Source: Chloroflexota bacterium
GTDB taxonomy: Bacteria; Chloroflexota; Dormibacteria; CF-121
Length of the DNA stretch: 61,722 bases
Direction: 5' to 3'
Assembly: GCA_005889535.1 (NCBI GenBank)
Contig: VBHC01000123.1
Location: forward strand, 1 to 61,722
This document shows positions 8,718 to 17,780 of the stretch, piece by piece. Position 1 is the first letter of the stretch. Each line of letters begins with the position of its first letter. The notes beneath the pieces are model-generated. The model was not told the origin of the DNA, ran no database searches, and saw only the letters and a program-made list of their open reading frames with translations. The translations under genes were made by a program, and so were the position numbers.

Positions 8718-8951
8718 TCATCCTCCTATGGGCGCCTGGCCCGGCTTTCTATTCCTGGAGCGCCCCGCCGAGGGAGGCGTAACCGGCGAAGCCGACCCGG
8801 CCCCGCCACTGTTGGCAGCCATCATGTCCTCCGCCTGACCCAGTAGGCGCGACACCCGCTGCCGGGTGCGCAGCCCGGACTCGGGCGCATAGAGCAACCC
8901 CAGGATGGCGCCCGCGATCGCGCCATGGGTCAGACCTCGCAAATATCCCAT
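8718..8951 (-). CDS. Small YtxH-like protein
   Basis: About 77 residues starting at ATG 8951. A short Gly/Ala-rich hydrophobic stretch ends in LLYAPESGLRTRQRV, the YtxH-type signature; a Ser/Pro-rich tail follows. The longer frame to 9095 is unlikely because it runs into the region upstream of the divergent response regulator. The stop is next to the start of the following YtxH gene, so the two are co-translated. Confidence 0.6.
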   Translation of the reverse strand: MGYLRGLTHGAIAGAILGLLYAPESGLRTRQRVSRLLGQAEDMMAANSGGAGSASPVTPPSAGRSRNRKPGQAPIGG

Positions 8952-9163
8952 CTGGAAAACACGCTCCTCCCGCGCCAACCCCGCCCGGTACCGCCAAACG
9001 CTACGGCCATCGTACCACTTGCGTTTTTGCCGACCGACGCCGGTTTGGCGGCACGAAATTTCGGAATCTTGGGTGAACTTGGTTATACTTACCACCGGTG
9101 GAAAGGGGGGAAAGGTGACAGACGCGATGTTGACTTTCGCGATACGGCGTCCAAGGAGGGGAC

Positions 9164-9553
9164 ATGAGTGAAGTGGTCGATGAGGACGTTAACGTCCTCT
9201 TCATCGAAGATGACCCGGCCGTCGCCGAGATGTACAAGCTCAAGCTGGAGCTCGACGGCTACCGGGTTACCGTAGCCAAGTCCGGTGAGGAGGGCCTCGA
9301 CCACGCCAAGAACCAGGTGCCGGACATCGTGTTTCTCGACATCCGCCTTCCCAAGATGGATGGTTTTGCCGTCCTGGAGAATCTGCGCTCCGACAACGTG
9401 ACCAAGAACATCCCGGTCATCATCCTCTCCAACTACGGCGAAAAGGAGTTGGTCGACCGCGGTCTCAAGCTGGGCGCGCTCGACTACCTGATCAAGTCAG
9501 AGACCACGCCGGCAAGCCTCAGCCGTGGCGTACAGGATTGGGTCAAGGAATAG
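9164..9553 (+). CDS. Single-domain response regulator
   Basis: A 129-residue receiver domain without output domain. IEDD forms the acidic pocket, Asp59 in FLDIRLP is the phospho-acceptor, and ILSNY and YLIK supply the conserved Ser and Lys. It is a close paralogue of the receiver at 3587-4015. It overlaps the following MerR gene by 16 nt, exactly as in the first pair. A TATACT box lies at 9084-9089 upstream. Confidence 0.9.
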   Translation: MSEVVDEDVNVLFIEDDPAVAEMYKLKLELDGYRVTVAKSGEEGLDHAKNQVPDIVFLDIRLPKMDGFAVLENLRSDNVTKNIPVIILSNYGEKELVDRGLKLGALDYLIKSETTPASLSRGVQDWVKE

Positions 9554-9900
9554 CGTTGGTCCCGAATCGCGACCCGCGGATCGCCGGGGCGTTTGACCTC
9601 GACAAGCCCCTCTACACCATCAGTGTTGCGTCGGAGATCCTCGAAACCCACCCCCGTACCCTGATGATGTATGAGGACCTGGGGCTGATCGAGCCCTACC
9701 GGACGGCCACCAACCGGCGGCGCTACTCGCAACGCAACGTGCGCAAGTTGCAGGTCATCCAGCAACTGACCCGGGAGAAAGGGGTTAACCTCGCCGGCGT
9801 CAAGTACATTCTGATGCTGCTGGAATCACTCAAGCGCGGCGCGGTCAAACCGCCGGAAGACCTCAAGCAGGTCTACGACCTGTACGAAGAGATTATCTAG
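9538..9900 (+). CDS. MerR-family regulator (HspR-like), paralogue 3
   Basis: About 120 residues with LDKPLYTISVASEIL, HPRTLMMYEDLGLI and NRRRYSQRN. It begins at a TTG inside the end of the receiver gene (16-nt overlap), or at a TTG at 9556 just after it. The tail after the DNA-binding domain is short and acidic. It is convergent with ftsH, overlapping its stop by 4 nt. Coupled production with the receiver suggests the two proteins act together. Confidence 0.85.
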   Translation: MGQGIALVPNRDPRIAGAFDLDKPLYTISVASEILETHPRTLMMYEDLGLIEPYRTATNRRRYSQRNVRKLQVIQQLTREKGVNLAGVKYILMLLESLKRGAVKPPEDLKQVYDLYEEII

Positions 9901-11864
9901 CTTGCGGCGATCGGGGGGTCGGCGTCCCGGTCGCCGGCCGATCCGGCAGACGAGTCCTCCCAGTCATGGGCTTCGGCGGCGGCGATCCGCGCGGCCACCC
10001 CCGACTCCTGGACTTTCGGCAAGGTGACAGTGGCCGGCTCGATCGCCTCTTCTTCGAGCAGCAGGCGGTCGAGTTCGTCGCCGTCGATCGTTTCCACCAG
10101 CTGTAAGTGCTCGGCAATCCGCACCAGCGTGGCTCGGCGCGTGTGGCAGATGTCGTATGCCTGACGATAGGCCGCATCGGTCAGCGCCTTCACCTCCGCG
10201 TCGACATCAGCGGCCGTCAACTCGGAGAAGAACAGGCTGTCGCCCTCACCCCGGCGGTGCAATGTGACCAGACCAAGCCGCTCGCTCATGCCAAACTCGC
10301 AGACCATCTGGCGGGCGATGCTGGTGGCCTGTTCGATATCCTGCTTCGCGCCGGTTGTGACATCGCCAAAGATGATCTCCTCAGCGGCCCGGCCACCCAT
10401 CGCCGACGCCATGCGGCTCATCAGCTCAGACTTCGAGGTCAGGTACCGATCCTTCAACGGCAGCTGGATGGTGACACCCAGCGCCTGGCCGCGTGACACC
10501 ACCGAGACTTTGTGTACCGGGTCGCTCTTCGCAATCGATTTCATCACCAGGGCGTGGCCGACCTCGTGGTAGGCGATGATTGACTTCTCCTCCGGCGTGA
10601 TCATCCGGCTTCGCTTCTCGGGTCCGGCCATCACCCGAAGGCTCGCCTCGTCCAGCTCCTGCCTGCCAATCGCGACCTTCTTGTTCCGGGCGGCGAGGAT
10701 GGCCGCCTCGTTAAGAAGGTTCGCCAGGTCGGCACCGGTAAAGCCCGGCGTCTGCCTGGCGACCAGATCGAGGTCGATATTTTCGGCCAGCGGCTTGTGC
10801 GCCGCATAGAGACTCAGGATCGCGCGCCGGCCATTGAGGTCGGGCGCGTCGATCGCCACCCGCCGATCGAAACGGCCGGAGCGAAGCAGCGCGGGATCGA
10901 GGACGTCCGGACGGTTCGTAGCCGCGATCACGACCACGGCGCAGTCCGTGTTGAACCCGTCCATCTCCACGAGCAGCTGGTTGAGGGTTTGCTCACGCTC
11001 TTCATTAGTACGGATCTGCGCACCGCCACGCTTGCGCCCGAGGGCATCGATCTCGTCGAGAAAGACGAGGCAGGGGGCATTTTTCTTCGCGTGCCGGAAG
11101 AGATCGCGGACGCGCGCCGCGCCCACACCGACGAACATCTCGACGAAGTCGGACCCGCTCAACGAGAAATACGGGACCTTCGCCTCACCGGCGACCGCCC
11201 GAGAGAGCAGCGTCTTGCCGGTGCCGGGTGGACCGACCAGCAGGATGCCACGCGGCATGCGCGCACCAAGCTTGCCGAAGCTGCTCGGCGCTTTGAGGAA
11301 TTCGACAACCTCTTCCAGCTCGTGCTTGGCTTCGTCGACACCGACCACCTGGGAGAAGGTGACCTGGTCGGCGTCGCCAGTACGGGCCTCGGCGAGATGC
11401 TTTGTCATGGCGCCCATCGGATTGCCCAGCAGGTTGGACCGCCTGAGCAGGATGAACAGCAACGCCAGCAGGACAAGCAGTCCCAGCAGGTTCGGCAGCA
11501 CGGCCGCGAACGAGGTTTCGTCGGTCGACTGAACCGCGACTTTGACGTTGTGGCTCCGCAGGTACTGCTCGGTCGTGCCCATGGAGGATTCTTTTTCGAT
11601 CGTCCACGACTGATGACCGGCCGTGTCCGTCAATACGATGCGCTGACCAGTGATGCTGGCGCCCAGGATCTCGCCGCGGTCGACGCGGTCGAGCACATCG
11701 CTGATCGGAACGCTGGGCTGGTTCCAGACGGAGTTGGCGCCGGCATGTCCGAGAAACCACAGACCACCGGTAACGAGAAGGACCAGGGCCAGGAGCGCGG
11801 GCACGAGCATCCATCGACGACGCAGCCCCGACAAGGCGCGAAGACGGCGAACAAGCCATTTCAT
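9897..11864 (-). CDS. ftsH: ATP-dependent zinc metalloprotease FtsH
   Basis: A 655-residue membrane AAA+ protease. Two transmembrane helices (about residues 18-40 and 120-142) flank an extracytoplasmic domain. Walker A GPPGTGKT lies near residues 209-216, Walker [10 protein letters not shown] follows, and the second region of homology has [18 protein letters not shown]. The zinc site is HEVGH at residues 433-437. It degrades misfolded membrane proteins and short-lived regulators. It is monocistronic or leads a unit with the downstream secreted protein gene on other grounds unknown. All catalytic motifs are intact. Confidence 0.97.
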   Translation of the reverse strand: MKWLVRRLRALSGLRRRWMLVPALLALVLLVTGGLWFLGHAGANSVWNQPSVPISDVLDRVDRGEILGASITGQRIVLTDTAGHQSWTIEKESSMGTTEQYLRSHNVKVAVQSTDETSFAAVLPNLLGLLVLLALLFILLRRSNLLGNPMGAMTKHLAEARTGDADQVTFSQVVGVDEAKHELEEVVEFLKAPSSFGKLGARMPRGILLVGPPGTGKTLLSRAVAGEAKVPYFSLSGSDFVEMFVGVGAARVRDLFRHAKKNAPCLVFLDEIDALGRKRGGAQIRTNEEREQTLNQLLVEMDGFNTDCAVVVIAATNRPDVLDPALLRSGRFDRRVAIDAPDLNGRRAILSLYAAHKPLAENIDLDLVARQTPGFTGADLANLLNEAAILAARNKKVAIGRQELDEASLRVMAGPEKRSRMITPEEKSIIAYHEVGHALVMKSIAKSDPVHKVSVVSRGQALGVTIQLPLKDRYLTSKSELMSRMASAMGGRAAEEIIFGDVTTGAKQDIEQATSIARQMVCEFGMSERLGLVTLHRRGEGDSLFFSELTAADVDAEVKALTDAAYRQAYDICHTRRATLVRIAEHLQLVETIDGDELDRLLLEEEAIEPATVTLPKVQESGVAARIAAAEAHDWEDSSAGSAGDRDADPPIAAS

Positions 11865-11884
11865 TGGTTCCTCAACCCCTCTCC

Positions 11885-13015
11885 TTAGTACGCAACCGGC
11901 TGGTCAGGTAGCGCGATCAGAGCCGTGCCGGCGATGCCGCCCGCGCGGTACCGCTGCCAGAACGGGTACGCGGTGATCGCCTGTTGCTCTTCCCCGGTCA
12001 CCCCGTTGTCCGCATTCGCCAGCCGGTAGTAAGACCAGCTGATCCCGCCCTGGGCGCGTGTCTCATCCATCGAGGTGACGATCTCATCCCCGGGTGGGGC
12101 ACCGGGCGTGCCATACTCGGGCGCGGCATCATAGGCTTGCGCCGTGATCGTCAGCGGGCGCTTGAACGGATTGACGCCCGGGTCGCGGAACTGTTGGAAC
12201 ACCTGGTCGACGTAGGCCCGAGCTCCGCCCGCACCGCTGTACTGCGGCAGGCCGGTGGCTCGCCAGTACACCATCGGGGCAAAGACCTGGCAATAGCGCG
12301 ACATGGTCGCGTAGGCGTAACCGGGGTGGTCATAGGGGGTTGGCAGGGTGCTCGCAATCAGCAGGTAGCGATCGCCGAGACCGTTCATGCCCTGGATCCC
12401 GCCGCGGATTCCCGACAGGTACTGGCCCACATTCGGGTCGGACGTGCTGTTCCCCTCGATCGTCAGCGCCAGGCCATCCAGGCGCTGGCCCTGCTCTTCG
12501 AACTGCGCCGCTGCCAGGGCATCGGCAGTGTCGGCGTTCGGGTCATCGAGCATGGGCTCGATCCAACCGATGATGCTGAGCCCATGCTGATGCGCGATGG
12601 GCAAGAGGTCCTGGAGGGCCGAAGCGCCGTAGAAGTGGTACCGCGAGTCGGCGATCCTTATATATAGGTGGCTGAGGTCAGCCCGGACGGCGGCATCGAC
12701 GATGGCCGCGGCCCGGTCGGCATCGGGATCGTTCCAATCACCGTTGAAGATCATCAGCCAGGCGCCTTTGCCCTTGACGCCGTCGAGCGGTGAGCGCGGC
12801 GCCTGGGCGAACGGCCGCGCCGTTACCGGCAGCTGGACGATCGCCGCGGTCGGGCGGCCGAAGCTGACGATCACGTGGCTGGCCTGTGCCTGCTCCTGGG
12901 CTCGAGCCTCCAGGTAGGCGCGCAGACCGAAAGGGGGCGTGAGGAGAGCGAATAGCGTCACTCCCAGCACAACCCTCCCTCCAAAGACCGTGACTTGCCG
13001 TAAGATGCGCGACAT
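11885..13015 (-). CDS. Secreted TIM-barrel protein, putative glycosidase-like
   Basis: A 376-residue protein from ATG 13015, preceded by TTGGAGC; the longer frame to 13063 lacks a better start. An N-terminal hydrophobic anchor (about residues 10-30) is followed by a soluble domain. Strands such as LYIRIAD, LSIIGWIEPM, LDGLALTIEG, VFAPMVYWR and GGISWSYYRL are typical of a TIM barrel like those in GH18 or DUF4015-type proteins. The acid pair of GH18 is not clear. It lies head to tail before ftsH. Substrate unknown. Confidence 0.6.
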   Translation of the reverse strand: MSRILRQVTVFGGRVVLGVTLFALLTPPFGLRAYLEARAQEQAQASHVIVSFGRPTAAIVQLPVTARPFAQAPRSPLDGVKGKGAWLMIFNGDWNDPDADRAAAIVDAAVRADLSHLYIRIADSRYHFYGASALQDLLPIAHQHGLSIIGWIEPMLDDPNADTADALAAAQFEEQGQRLDGLALTIEGNSTSDPNVGQYLSGIRGGIQGMNGLGDRYLLIASTLPTPYDHPGYAYATMSRYCQVFAPMVYWRATGLPQYSGAGGARAYVDQVFQQFRDPGVNPFKRPLTITAQAYDAAPEYGTPGAPPGDEIVTSMDETRAQGGISWSYYRLANADNGVTGEEQQAITAYPFWQRYRAGGIAGTALIALPDQPVAY

Positions 13016-13224
13016 GCTCCAAGGAACGGCTGCGACGCCGTTCGGGCGTGACACTAGCGGCAAGCTCGAGCGTGTTCAAGCGAGCGTCACGACGGCTAAG
13101 GTGATACGCCCCCGTACAGCCAATGGGTAGGCTTTTCCGGATCGTCACGCTGCGCACAGCGACGCCACAATTGACGCAAACGACGGCGGCCTTCGCTGTT
13201 TATCACAAATCCTGACATGTGGGC

Positions 13225-13230
13225 TATAAT
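13225..13230 (+). promoter_or_regulatory. -10 box upstream of MerR paralogue 4
   Basis: A perfect TATAAT, with no good -35 hexamer at standard spacing. It overlaps the farthest TTG start of the MerR gene, which argues for a later translation start (13263 or 13269). Confidence 0.5.
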
Positions 13231-13262
13231 TGTTTACAGCTTTCCATCCGGGAGGGCCGCAA

Positions 13263-13565
13263 TTGGCAATGCCGCATAAGTCCAGCGAAGTCTCCGACAT
13301 GTTCGATATCGAGCCCCGTACGCTTTTCGTCTACGAAAGCGAGAATCTGATCGCCCCCGAGCGAACGCCGACACAGCGGCGGCGTTACTCGCGCCGCGAC
13401 ATCGAGCGGATCCGGCTCATTCGCGAATTGACCACGGTGCATGGCATCAACCTTGCCGGTGTCAAAGTCATTTTTTCTCTGATGGAGGCAGCGGTACAAA
13501 GCCGGCTGCAGATCCCAGAGAACGAATTTCCGGAGCTTGCCGGCGCCCGCCACCTCTGGGCCTGA
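13263..13565 (+). CDS. MerR-family regulator (HspR-like), paralogue 4
   Basis: About 100 residues. FDIEPRTLFVYESENLI and QRRRYSRRD form the winged helix-turn-helix; GINLAGVKVIF is the conserved helix after wing two. The chosen TTG at 13263 lies 6 nt after GGGAGGG; ATG 13269 is an alternative. It is convergent with the trehalose-6-phosphate synthase gene, only 3 nt apart. It is more diverged than the other four paralogues. Confidence 0.75.
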   Translation: MAMPHKSSEVSDMFDIEPRTLFVYESENLIAPERTPTQRRRYSRRDIERIRLIRELTTVHGINLAGVKVIFSLMEAAVQSRLQIPENEFPELAGARHLWA

Positions 13566-13568
13566 GCC

Positions 13569-15131
13569 CTAGAGCGTTCCCTCGCGTCCGACCGGGAGTG
13601 TTTCCTCGCGGGCGGCTTCAGGATGCCGGGCGGCGAGGGGCTCCACCAGGTCCCGGATATCCTGCAGCTGCGCCGAGATCCAGCGGGCCACATCATTCTG
13701 CTGCACCACGGCCCGCATTTTCTCGGCGCGCCCGTGGCGTTCCACTGGGTCCATCAGCAGGGCGTGCTGCAGGGCCTGAGCAGTCGCGTCGACGTCAAAT
13801 GGATTGATCGTGATGGCCCACTCGCCAAGCTCCTCGTGGGTGCCGGCATTCTCGGAGAGCACCAGCGCACCGCCCCGGCGGTTCACCGTGATCCCCTCTT
13901 TCGCAACCAGGTTCATGCCGTCGTAGATCGGATTGACCAGGAGCACGTCGAACTGCTTGTAACCCGCCACCGCCCGGTTCATATCCTCACGAAGCTCGAG
14001 CCGAATAGGCTGCCAGTCATCGGACGCGAGGCGGCTATTGATCACCCTGGCCACCTGGAGGACCTGACGCGCGTATTCGCGGTATTCCGGCACGTTCTGG
14101 CGCGTCTTCTGCAGCATCGCCCAGAAGATGACCCGCCGCCGCCATTCCGGATGGGCTTGAAGCAGCCGCTCGTAGGCATAAAACCCGCGCACGATGTTCT
14201 TCGACAGGTCCATGCGGTCGACCCGATAGATCAGCTGCTCGGGACGCCAGCGTAGGATCTCCCGCTCGGCGCGCTCGACTCCCGGGCTGCCGGCGCTGCG
14301 CTCGAATTCCCGTACATCGATCGAGATGGGATAGCGACGCACCCATACCGTCCGGCCGCGATAGAAGGCGGTCTGTTGGCGGAAGTCGACGGGCAGCCCC
14401 ATGTTCTCTTCGCACGTCAGCAAGAAATTGCGAACGTCCGAATGCGTCTGTAGACCGATGATGTCGGCCGCCAGCAGGCCGTCCATGATCTCGTCCCGCA
14501 TGTATTGCGGCAGCACCTTCCAGTACTGCGGGGTGGGCCAGGGGATGTGAACGAAATGCTGTATCACCGCATCCGCCAGCTCGCGGCGCACCAACCGCGG
14601 CACGAGGTACAGGTGGTAATCATGCGACAGCACAAGCGGCCGCTTGCGACCGCGCCGCGCTTCGCGCACCACTTGCTGGGCGAACAGCTGGTTGACACGG
14701 CGGTAGCCTTCGTTCCAGGCCCGGTGCGTGCTGTCATCGAGAACGGGCGCTTCCGCCAGGTTCCAGAGGTAATGCTGGACGAACCAGAGCAGCGGGTTCG
14801 CAATCGCGTTGTAGTACAGGTCGTAGGCGAGGCGCGGTGGATTGACCCAGCTGACCTGGAAGCGGGCACCGTCCGCGGTCTCGACCACCATCGGCTCTCC
14901 GCCGCTCCCCAGGTCGAGCTCGCCTTCGAATCCATCCCGCGCCGAGGCCACCCACACCGCCCCGGTGGCCTGGGCAAGGCCCGAGAGCCCCGTCACGAGC
15001 CCGCCAGATCCCCGAACAAAGCGTTCTCGGTCGCCGGCGTCGGGCGCGAGGTCAACCGGCGGGCGGTTGGCTGCCACGATCGGATGAAAATCCTTGAGAA
15101 GGCGGCGGGTGTACTGCTCGATCGCCAGCAT
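13569..15131 (-). CDS. otsA: Trehalose-6-phosphate synthase (GT20)
   Basis: About 520 residues from ATG 15131; the frame upstream to 15530 is antisense to a MerR gene and is rejected. GT20 features are IVAANRPPV near the N-terminus, the GGLVTGLSGL glycine loop, the VLSHDYHLYLVP strand, FVHIPWP, and DVLLVNPIYDGMNLVAKE near the C-terminus. It transfers glucose from a nucleotide sugar to glucose-6-phosphate for trehalose synthesis, used in osmotic and desiccation tolerance. No phosphatase gene is adjacent. The flanking MerR genes may regulate it (inference). Confidence 0.9.
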   Translation of the reverse strand: MLAIEQYTRRLLKDFHPIVAANRPPVDLAPDAGDRERFVRGSGGLVTGLSGLAQATGAVWVASARDGFEGELDLGSGGEPMVVETADGARFQVSWVNPPRLAYDLYYNAIANPLLWFVQHYLWNLAEAPVLDDSTHRAWNEGYRRVNQLFAQQVVREARRGRKRPLVLSHDYHLYLVPRLVRRELADAVIQHFVHIPWPTPQYWKVLPQYMRDEIMDGLLAADIIGLQTHSDVRNFLLTCEENMGLPVDFRQQTAFYRGRTVWVRRYPISIDVREFERSAGSPGVERAEREILRWRPEQLIYRVDRMDLSKNIVRGFYAYERLLQAHPEWRRRVIFWAMLQKTRQNVPEYREYARQVLQVARVINSRLASDDWQPIRLELREDMNRAVAGYKQFDVLLVNPIYDGMNLVAKEGITVNRRGGALVLSENAGTHEELGEWAITINPFDVDATAQALQHALLMDPVERHGRAEKMRAVVQQNDVARWISAQLQDIRDLVEPLAARHPEAAREETLPVGREGTL

Positions 15132-15196
15132 CGCTTGGTCTAACTCTACGCGGCATGCTCGAATGGCCCGGCTTCGGAAGCCGGGGCTTGCGCCGA

Positions 15197-15225
15197 TTGG
15201 CAATAAGTGATATCGTGGGTATAAA
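15197..15225 (+). promoter_or_regulatory. Promoter of MerR paralogue 5
   Basis: TTGGCA (15197-15202), 17-nt spacer, TATAAA (15220-15225): five of six consensus positions in each hexamer with ideal spacing, 45 nt before the MerR start. The divergent trehalose-6-phosphate synthase gene starts at 15131. Confidence 0.6.
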
Positions 15226-15269
15226 GTTACGGCTAAGCGGGGCCGGGGAATGCTCCGCGCTGGGGTGAC

Positions 15270-15617
15270 ATGGGAAAACGAAAGCGAATGCCGGCGATTG
15301 CCCCGGGTCGGGCTGTCTTCACGCCCAGCATCGCTAGCGAGATCCTCAACCTCCACCCGCGCACGTTGATGATTTACGAGAGCGAGAACCTGATCAAGCC
15401 GCAGCGCACGGCCACGAACCGTCGGCGGTACTCGGAAGACGATATCCGGCGAGTTCGCGTGATTCAGTTCCTCACCCGCCAGAAGGGTGTGAACCTCGCG
15501 GGGGTGAAGTACGTCCTGCATCTGCTGCAATCCCTGGGGAACCAGGGCCTCGACCTCAACCAGGTCCGCGAGCTCGACACGCTACAGGAGGTCTCCGGGA
15601 ACGGCCTCTCGGCTTGA
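15270..15617 (+). CDS. MerR-family regulator (HspR-like), paralogue 5
   Basis: A 115-residue protein with a basic N-terminus (GKRKRMP), the helix-turn-helix HPRTLMIYESENLI, wing two NRRRYSEDD and the conserved KGVNLAGVKYVL helix. It is divergent from the trehalose-6-phosphate synthase gene, sharing a 138-nt spacer, which makes that gene a natural target (inference). The promoter at 15197-15225 is well placed. Confidence 0.85.
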   Translation: MGKRKRMPAIAPGRAVFTPSIASEILNLHPRTLMIYESENLIKPQRTATNRRRYSEDDIRRVRVIQFLTRQKGVNLAGVKYVLHLLQSLGNQGLDLNQVRELDTLQEVSGNGLSA

Positions 15618-15622
15618 GTTCT

Positions 15623-15648
15623 AGCACTCTCCGTGAAAGTGCTTGACA
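15623..15648. promoter_or_regulatory. Inverted repeat next to a TTGACA box
   Basis: AGCACT-N9-AGTGCT is a perfect inverted repeat that overlaps a TTGACA hexamer (15643-15648) by one base. No strong -10 hexamer follows at 16-18 nt. It lies between the MerR gene and the small gene at 15735 and could be an operator for the latter. An exact HAIR half-site CTTGAGT sits just before, at 15613-15619. Confidence 0.4.
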
Positions 15649-15734
15649 GGGCTTGTGGACTATGTAACAGTGCATGTATCATCTTTCGTGGATCATGAAC
15701 TCGGTACATTCGCGTTAGTGAAGGGAGCAGGTAG

Positions 15735-16046
15735 ATGCTGAGCGACGCGATCGAGGAGATTCATCGTGAGTTTCAGGCGGCGGCCGACCGGCGGGACCAA
15801 GAGCTTCGCCGACGGGCGGACGTGCGACGGGTCGACGACTTCCTTCTCGCGATCGAAGACATCATCGAGAACCAGCGCGGGGCCGTCCCGGCCCCGCTGA
15901 TGGACGAGATCACCCGGTTTGTCCGGCCGCTGAGCCGTAAGCTGCTGCGGGCGCTCAACCGCAACGTGACCCGTGATCCGGTACGCGTGCTGGACGTCCT
16001 CTTCGACGTGCAGCAACTGCTCCTGCCGCGGTTGATGGTGGCATAG
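15735..16046 (+). CDS. Small helical protein of unknown function
   Basis: A 103-residue soluble protein, largely helical, with a charged N-terminal half (EEIHREFQAAADRRDQE) and a leucine-rich C-terminus. The ATG is preceded by GAAGGGAG. It is transcribed after MerR paralogue 5, but an inverted repeat and a TTGACA box lie between them, so it may have its own promoter. No family is recognised. Confidence 0.6.
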   Translation: MLSDAIEEIHREFQAAADRRDQELRRRADVRRVDDFLLAIEDIIENQRGAVPAPLMDEITRFVRPLSRKLLRALNRNVTRDPVRVLDVLFDVQQLLLPRLMVA

Positions 16047-16187
16047 TCCGGAGCGAGGGGGGATCCTCCGGCTAGAAAACCGATAGGCGGCGCGCTCAAT
16101 AAGCCGGATAGCCGTTGCAGTTGAATCCGGACTGTGCGTCAAATAGCCTGTGCGGCCGGTCGAATTGATCCTATTGAGGTTGCCCTG

Positions 16188-17780
16188 ATGCCACAAGTAG
16201 CGGCCCGCAGCGGCGGGCTGGGCGCGAGGTTCCGTCGTCGCTGGTGGGTCCTCCCCATCGTTTTGCTGCTGGTTGCCGCCGGGCTGGTGCTGCGCGCCTT
16301 GACCACCCCGCTGGCCGTCAGCGCCAGTGTGGCCGACGGCGATCATGCCGTGGTCCGCGGTTCGGCGGTCATCCTGACCTTCAGTCAGGACATGGACGTG
16401 GCATCGGTCAAGCATGGCTTCCGGATCACGCCGTCCGTTCCTTACACGGTGCTGGTCAAGGACCCGCACACCTTCGAATTCCATGCTCAGCTCCAGGCCG
16501 ACACCGGCTATCGAATCCAGGTCGCTGGCGCCCGCAAAGCCATCGGCTTCGGGAGCCAGAACTACGGCGTCGCGTTTCACACGGAGCCGGCACCGAAGGT
16601 GACCGGAGCCAGCTTCAACGATGCCGCGCTGGCCGATGGCCAGCAGGCGGTCGCCCTGCATGGCACCCTCAAGGTCACCTTCTCGCAGCCCATGGATCCG
16701 GCCCGGACGCCGTTCTTGCTCGACGGCGCTCCGCTGGAGCCCAAGACGATCACCTGGGACAAGAGCAGCCTGACGGCGAGCGCCCTTCTTTCGCTCACTC
16801 ACAGCCGGACCCACACCCTGCTGGTGCCAAAGAGCGCGGCCAATCGCAAGCGAGATTCGGCGCTGGCCGATTGGAAGCTCAGTTTTACCACCATGGTGCA
16901 GGTGCCGTCGGCGGGCTCGACAGCCCGGATCGGCAGCTCGGGCGCACCGATCATCGTCCAGATCGAAAACAGCACGCAGACCACGGTTCGGCCCCAGACC
17001 GGCATGCAGCAGGCGGACATGATTTACGAGTACATCAGCGAGTTCGGGATACCGCGGCTTTCCGCGATCTACTGGCACCCACCGTCGAGTCTCATCGGTC
17101 CGGTCCGGAGCTGCCGCTTGATCACGGTCCAGCTGGAGCAGATGTACCGGGGCATGATCTATTGCTCCGGCGCCAACAACTACGTGCTCGGGCAAGTTTG
17201 GAAATGGCCGAACGTCGTCTACGACTACGCGTACATGTACGCCTATATGTACCGGGCTTCTGACCGCTACGCCCCGCACAACGTGATCGCCCGGCCTGAC
17301 CAAATTACGGCGCACACGGCGGGAGCCAACTTGCCCGCCCTGAGTTATGACATCGCTGCAGCGCACCCTGACGTGCCGCTGCCTGGCGCAATCCCGGCAA
17401 CCTCTGTGACCATCAAGCAGCACAGTGCCGTGTGGCGCTACGATGCCAACCGTCACGAGTACTTGAAGTGGCAGGATGGAGTACCCTTCACCAACGTTGG
17501 GACCGGGCAGGTGCACGCCAAAAATTTGATCATCGAGCGTGTGCCCTCGTATATCGATCGGAACCCTGCTAACACCGGGGTCCACGGCACCTACAACACG
17601 GAGTACTACGAACTGGCGGGTGAAGGCACGGCCGACATCTACTCGGATGGCGGGATGATCCATGCGACGTGGAAGCATCCCAACCGAGACCTACCGGTGG
17701 TTTACTACGATGCCAGCGGCAACCCGATCGACCTCAACACCGGGTTGACCTGGGTTCACGTCATAGGGAGTGATCAATGA
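16188..17780 (+). CDS. DUF3048 secreted protein with Ig-like domains, copy 1
   Basis: About 530 residues from ATG 16188 (GAGG upstream; the frame from 16134 adds only poorly supported residues). An N-terminal transmembrane anchor (about residues 17-36) is followed by two Ig-like Big_5 domains, recognised by the ILTFSQDMD and KVTFSQPMD strands. The remainder is a DUF3048 domain as in Bacillus YerB: PQTGMQQADMIYEY, GPVRSCR, NVGTGQVHAKN and GLTWVHVI. DUF3048 has no proven activity; an envelope role is likely. The next gene is a paralogue overlapping by 4 nt. Confidence 0.8.
   Translation: MPQVAARSGGLGARFRRRWWVLPIVLLLVAAGLVLRALTTPLAVSASVADGDHAVVRGSAVILTFSQDMDVASVKHGFRITPSVPYTVLVKDPHTFEFHAQLQADTGYRIQVAGARKAIGFGSQNYGVAFHTEPAPKVTGASFNDAALADGQQAVALHGTLKVTFSQPMDPARTPFLLDGAPLEPKTITWDKSSLTASALLSLTHSRTHTLLVPKSAANRKRDSALADWKLSFTTMVQVPSAGSTARIGSSGAPIIVQIENSTQTTVRPQTGMQQADMIYEYISEFGIPRLSAIYWHPPSSLIGPVRSCRLITVQLEQMYRGMIYCSGANNYVLGQVWKWPNVVYDYAYMYAYMYRASDRYAPHNVIARPDQITAHTAGANLPALSYDIAAAHPDVPLPGAIPATSVTIKQHSAVWRYDANRHEYLKWQDGVPFTNVGTGQVHAKNLIIERVPSYIDRNPANTGVHGTYNTEYYELAGEGTADIYSDGGMIHATWKHPNRDLPVVYYDASGNPIDLNTGLTWVHVIGSDQ

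Noticed and set aside
10797-11888. Plus-strand frame of 363 codons
   Set aside because: Antisense to ftsH, which has all family motifs.
15132-15530. N-terminal extension of trehalose-6-phosphate synthase
   Set aside because: Overlaps the MerR gene on the other strand; the family's N-terminus begins near ATG 15131.
15693-17678. Minus-strand frame of 661 codons
   Set aside because: Antisense to the first DUF3048 gene, the MerR-downstream small gene and their spacer; no domain features.
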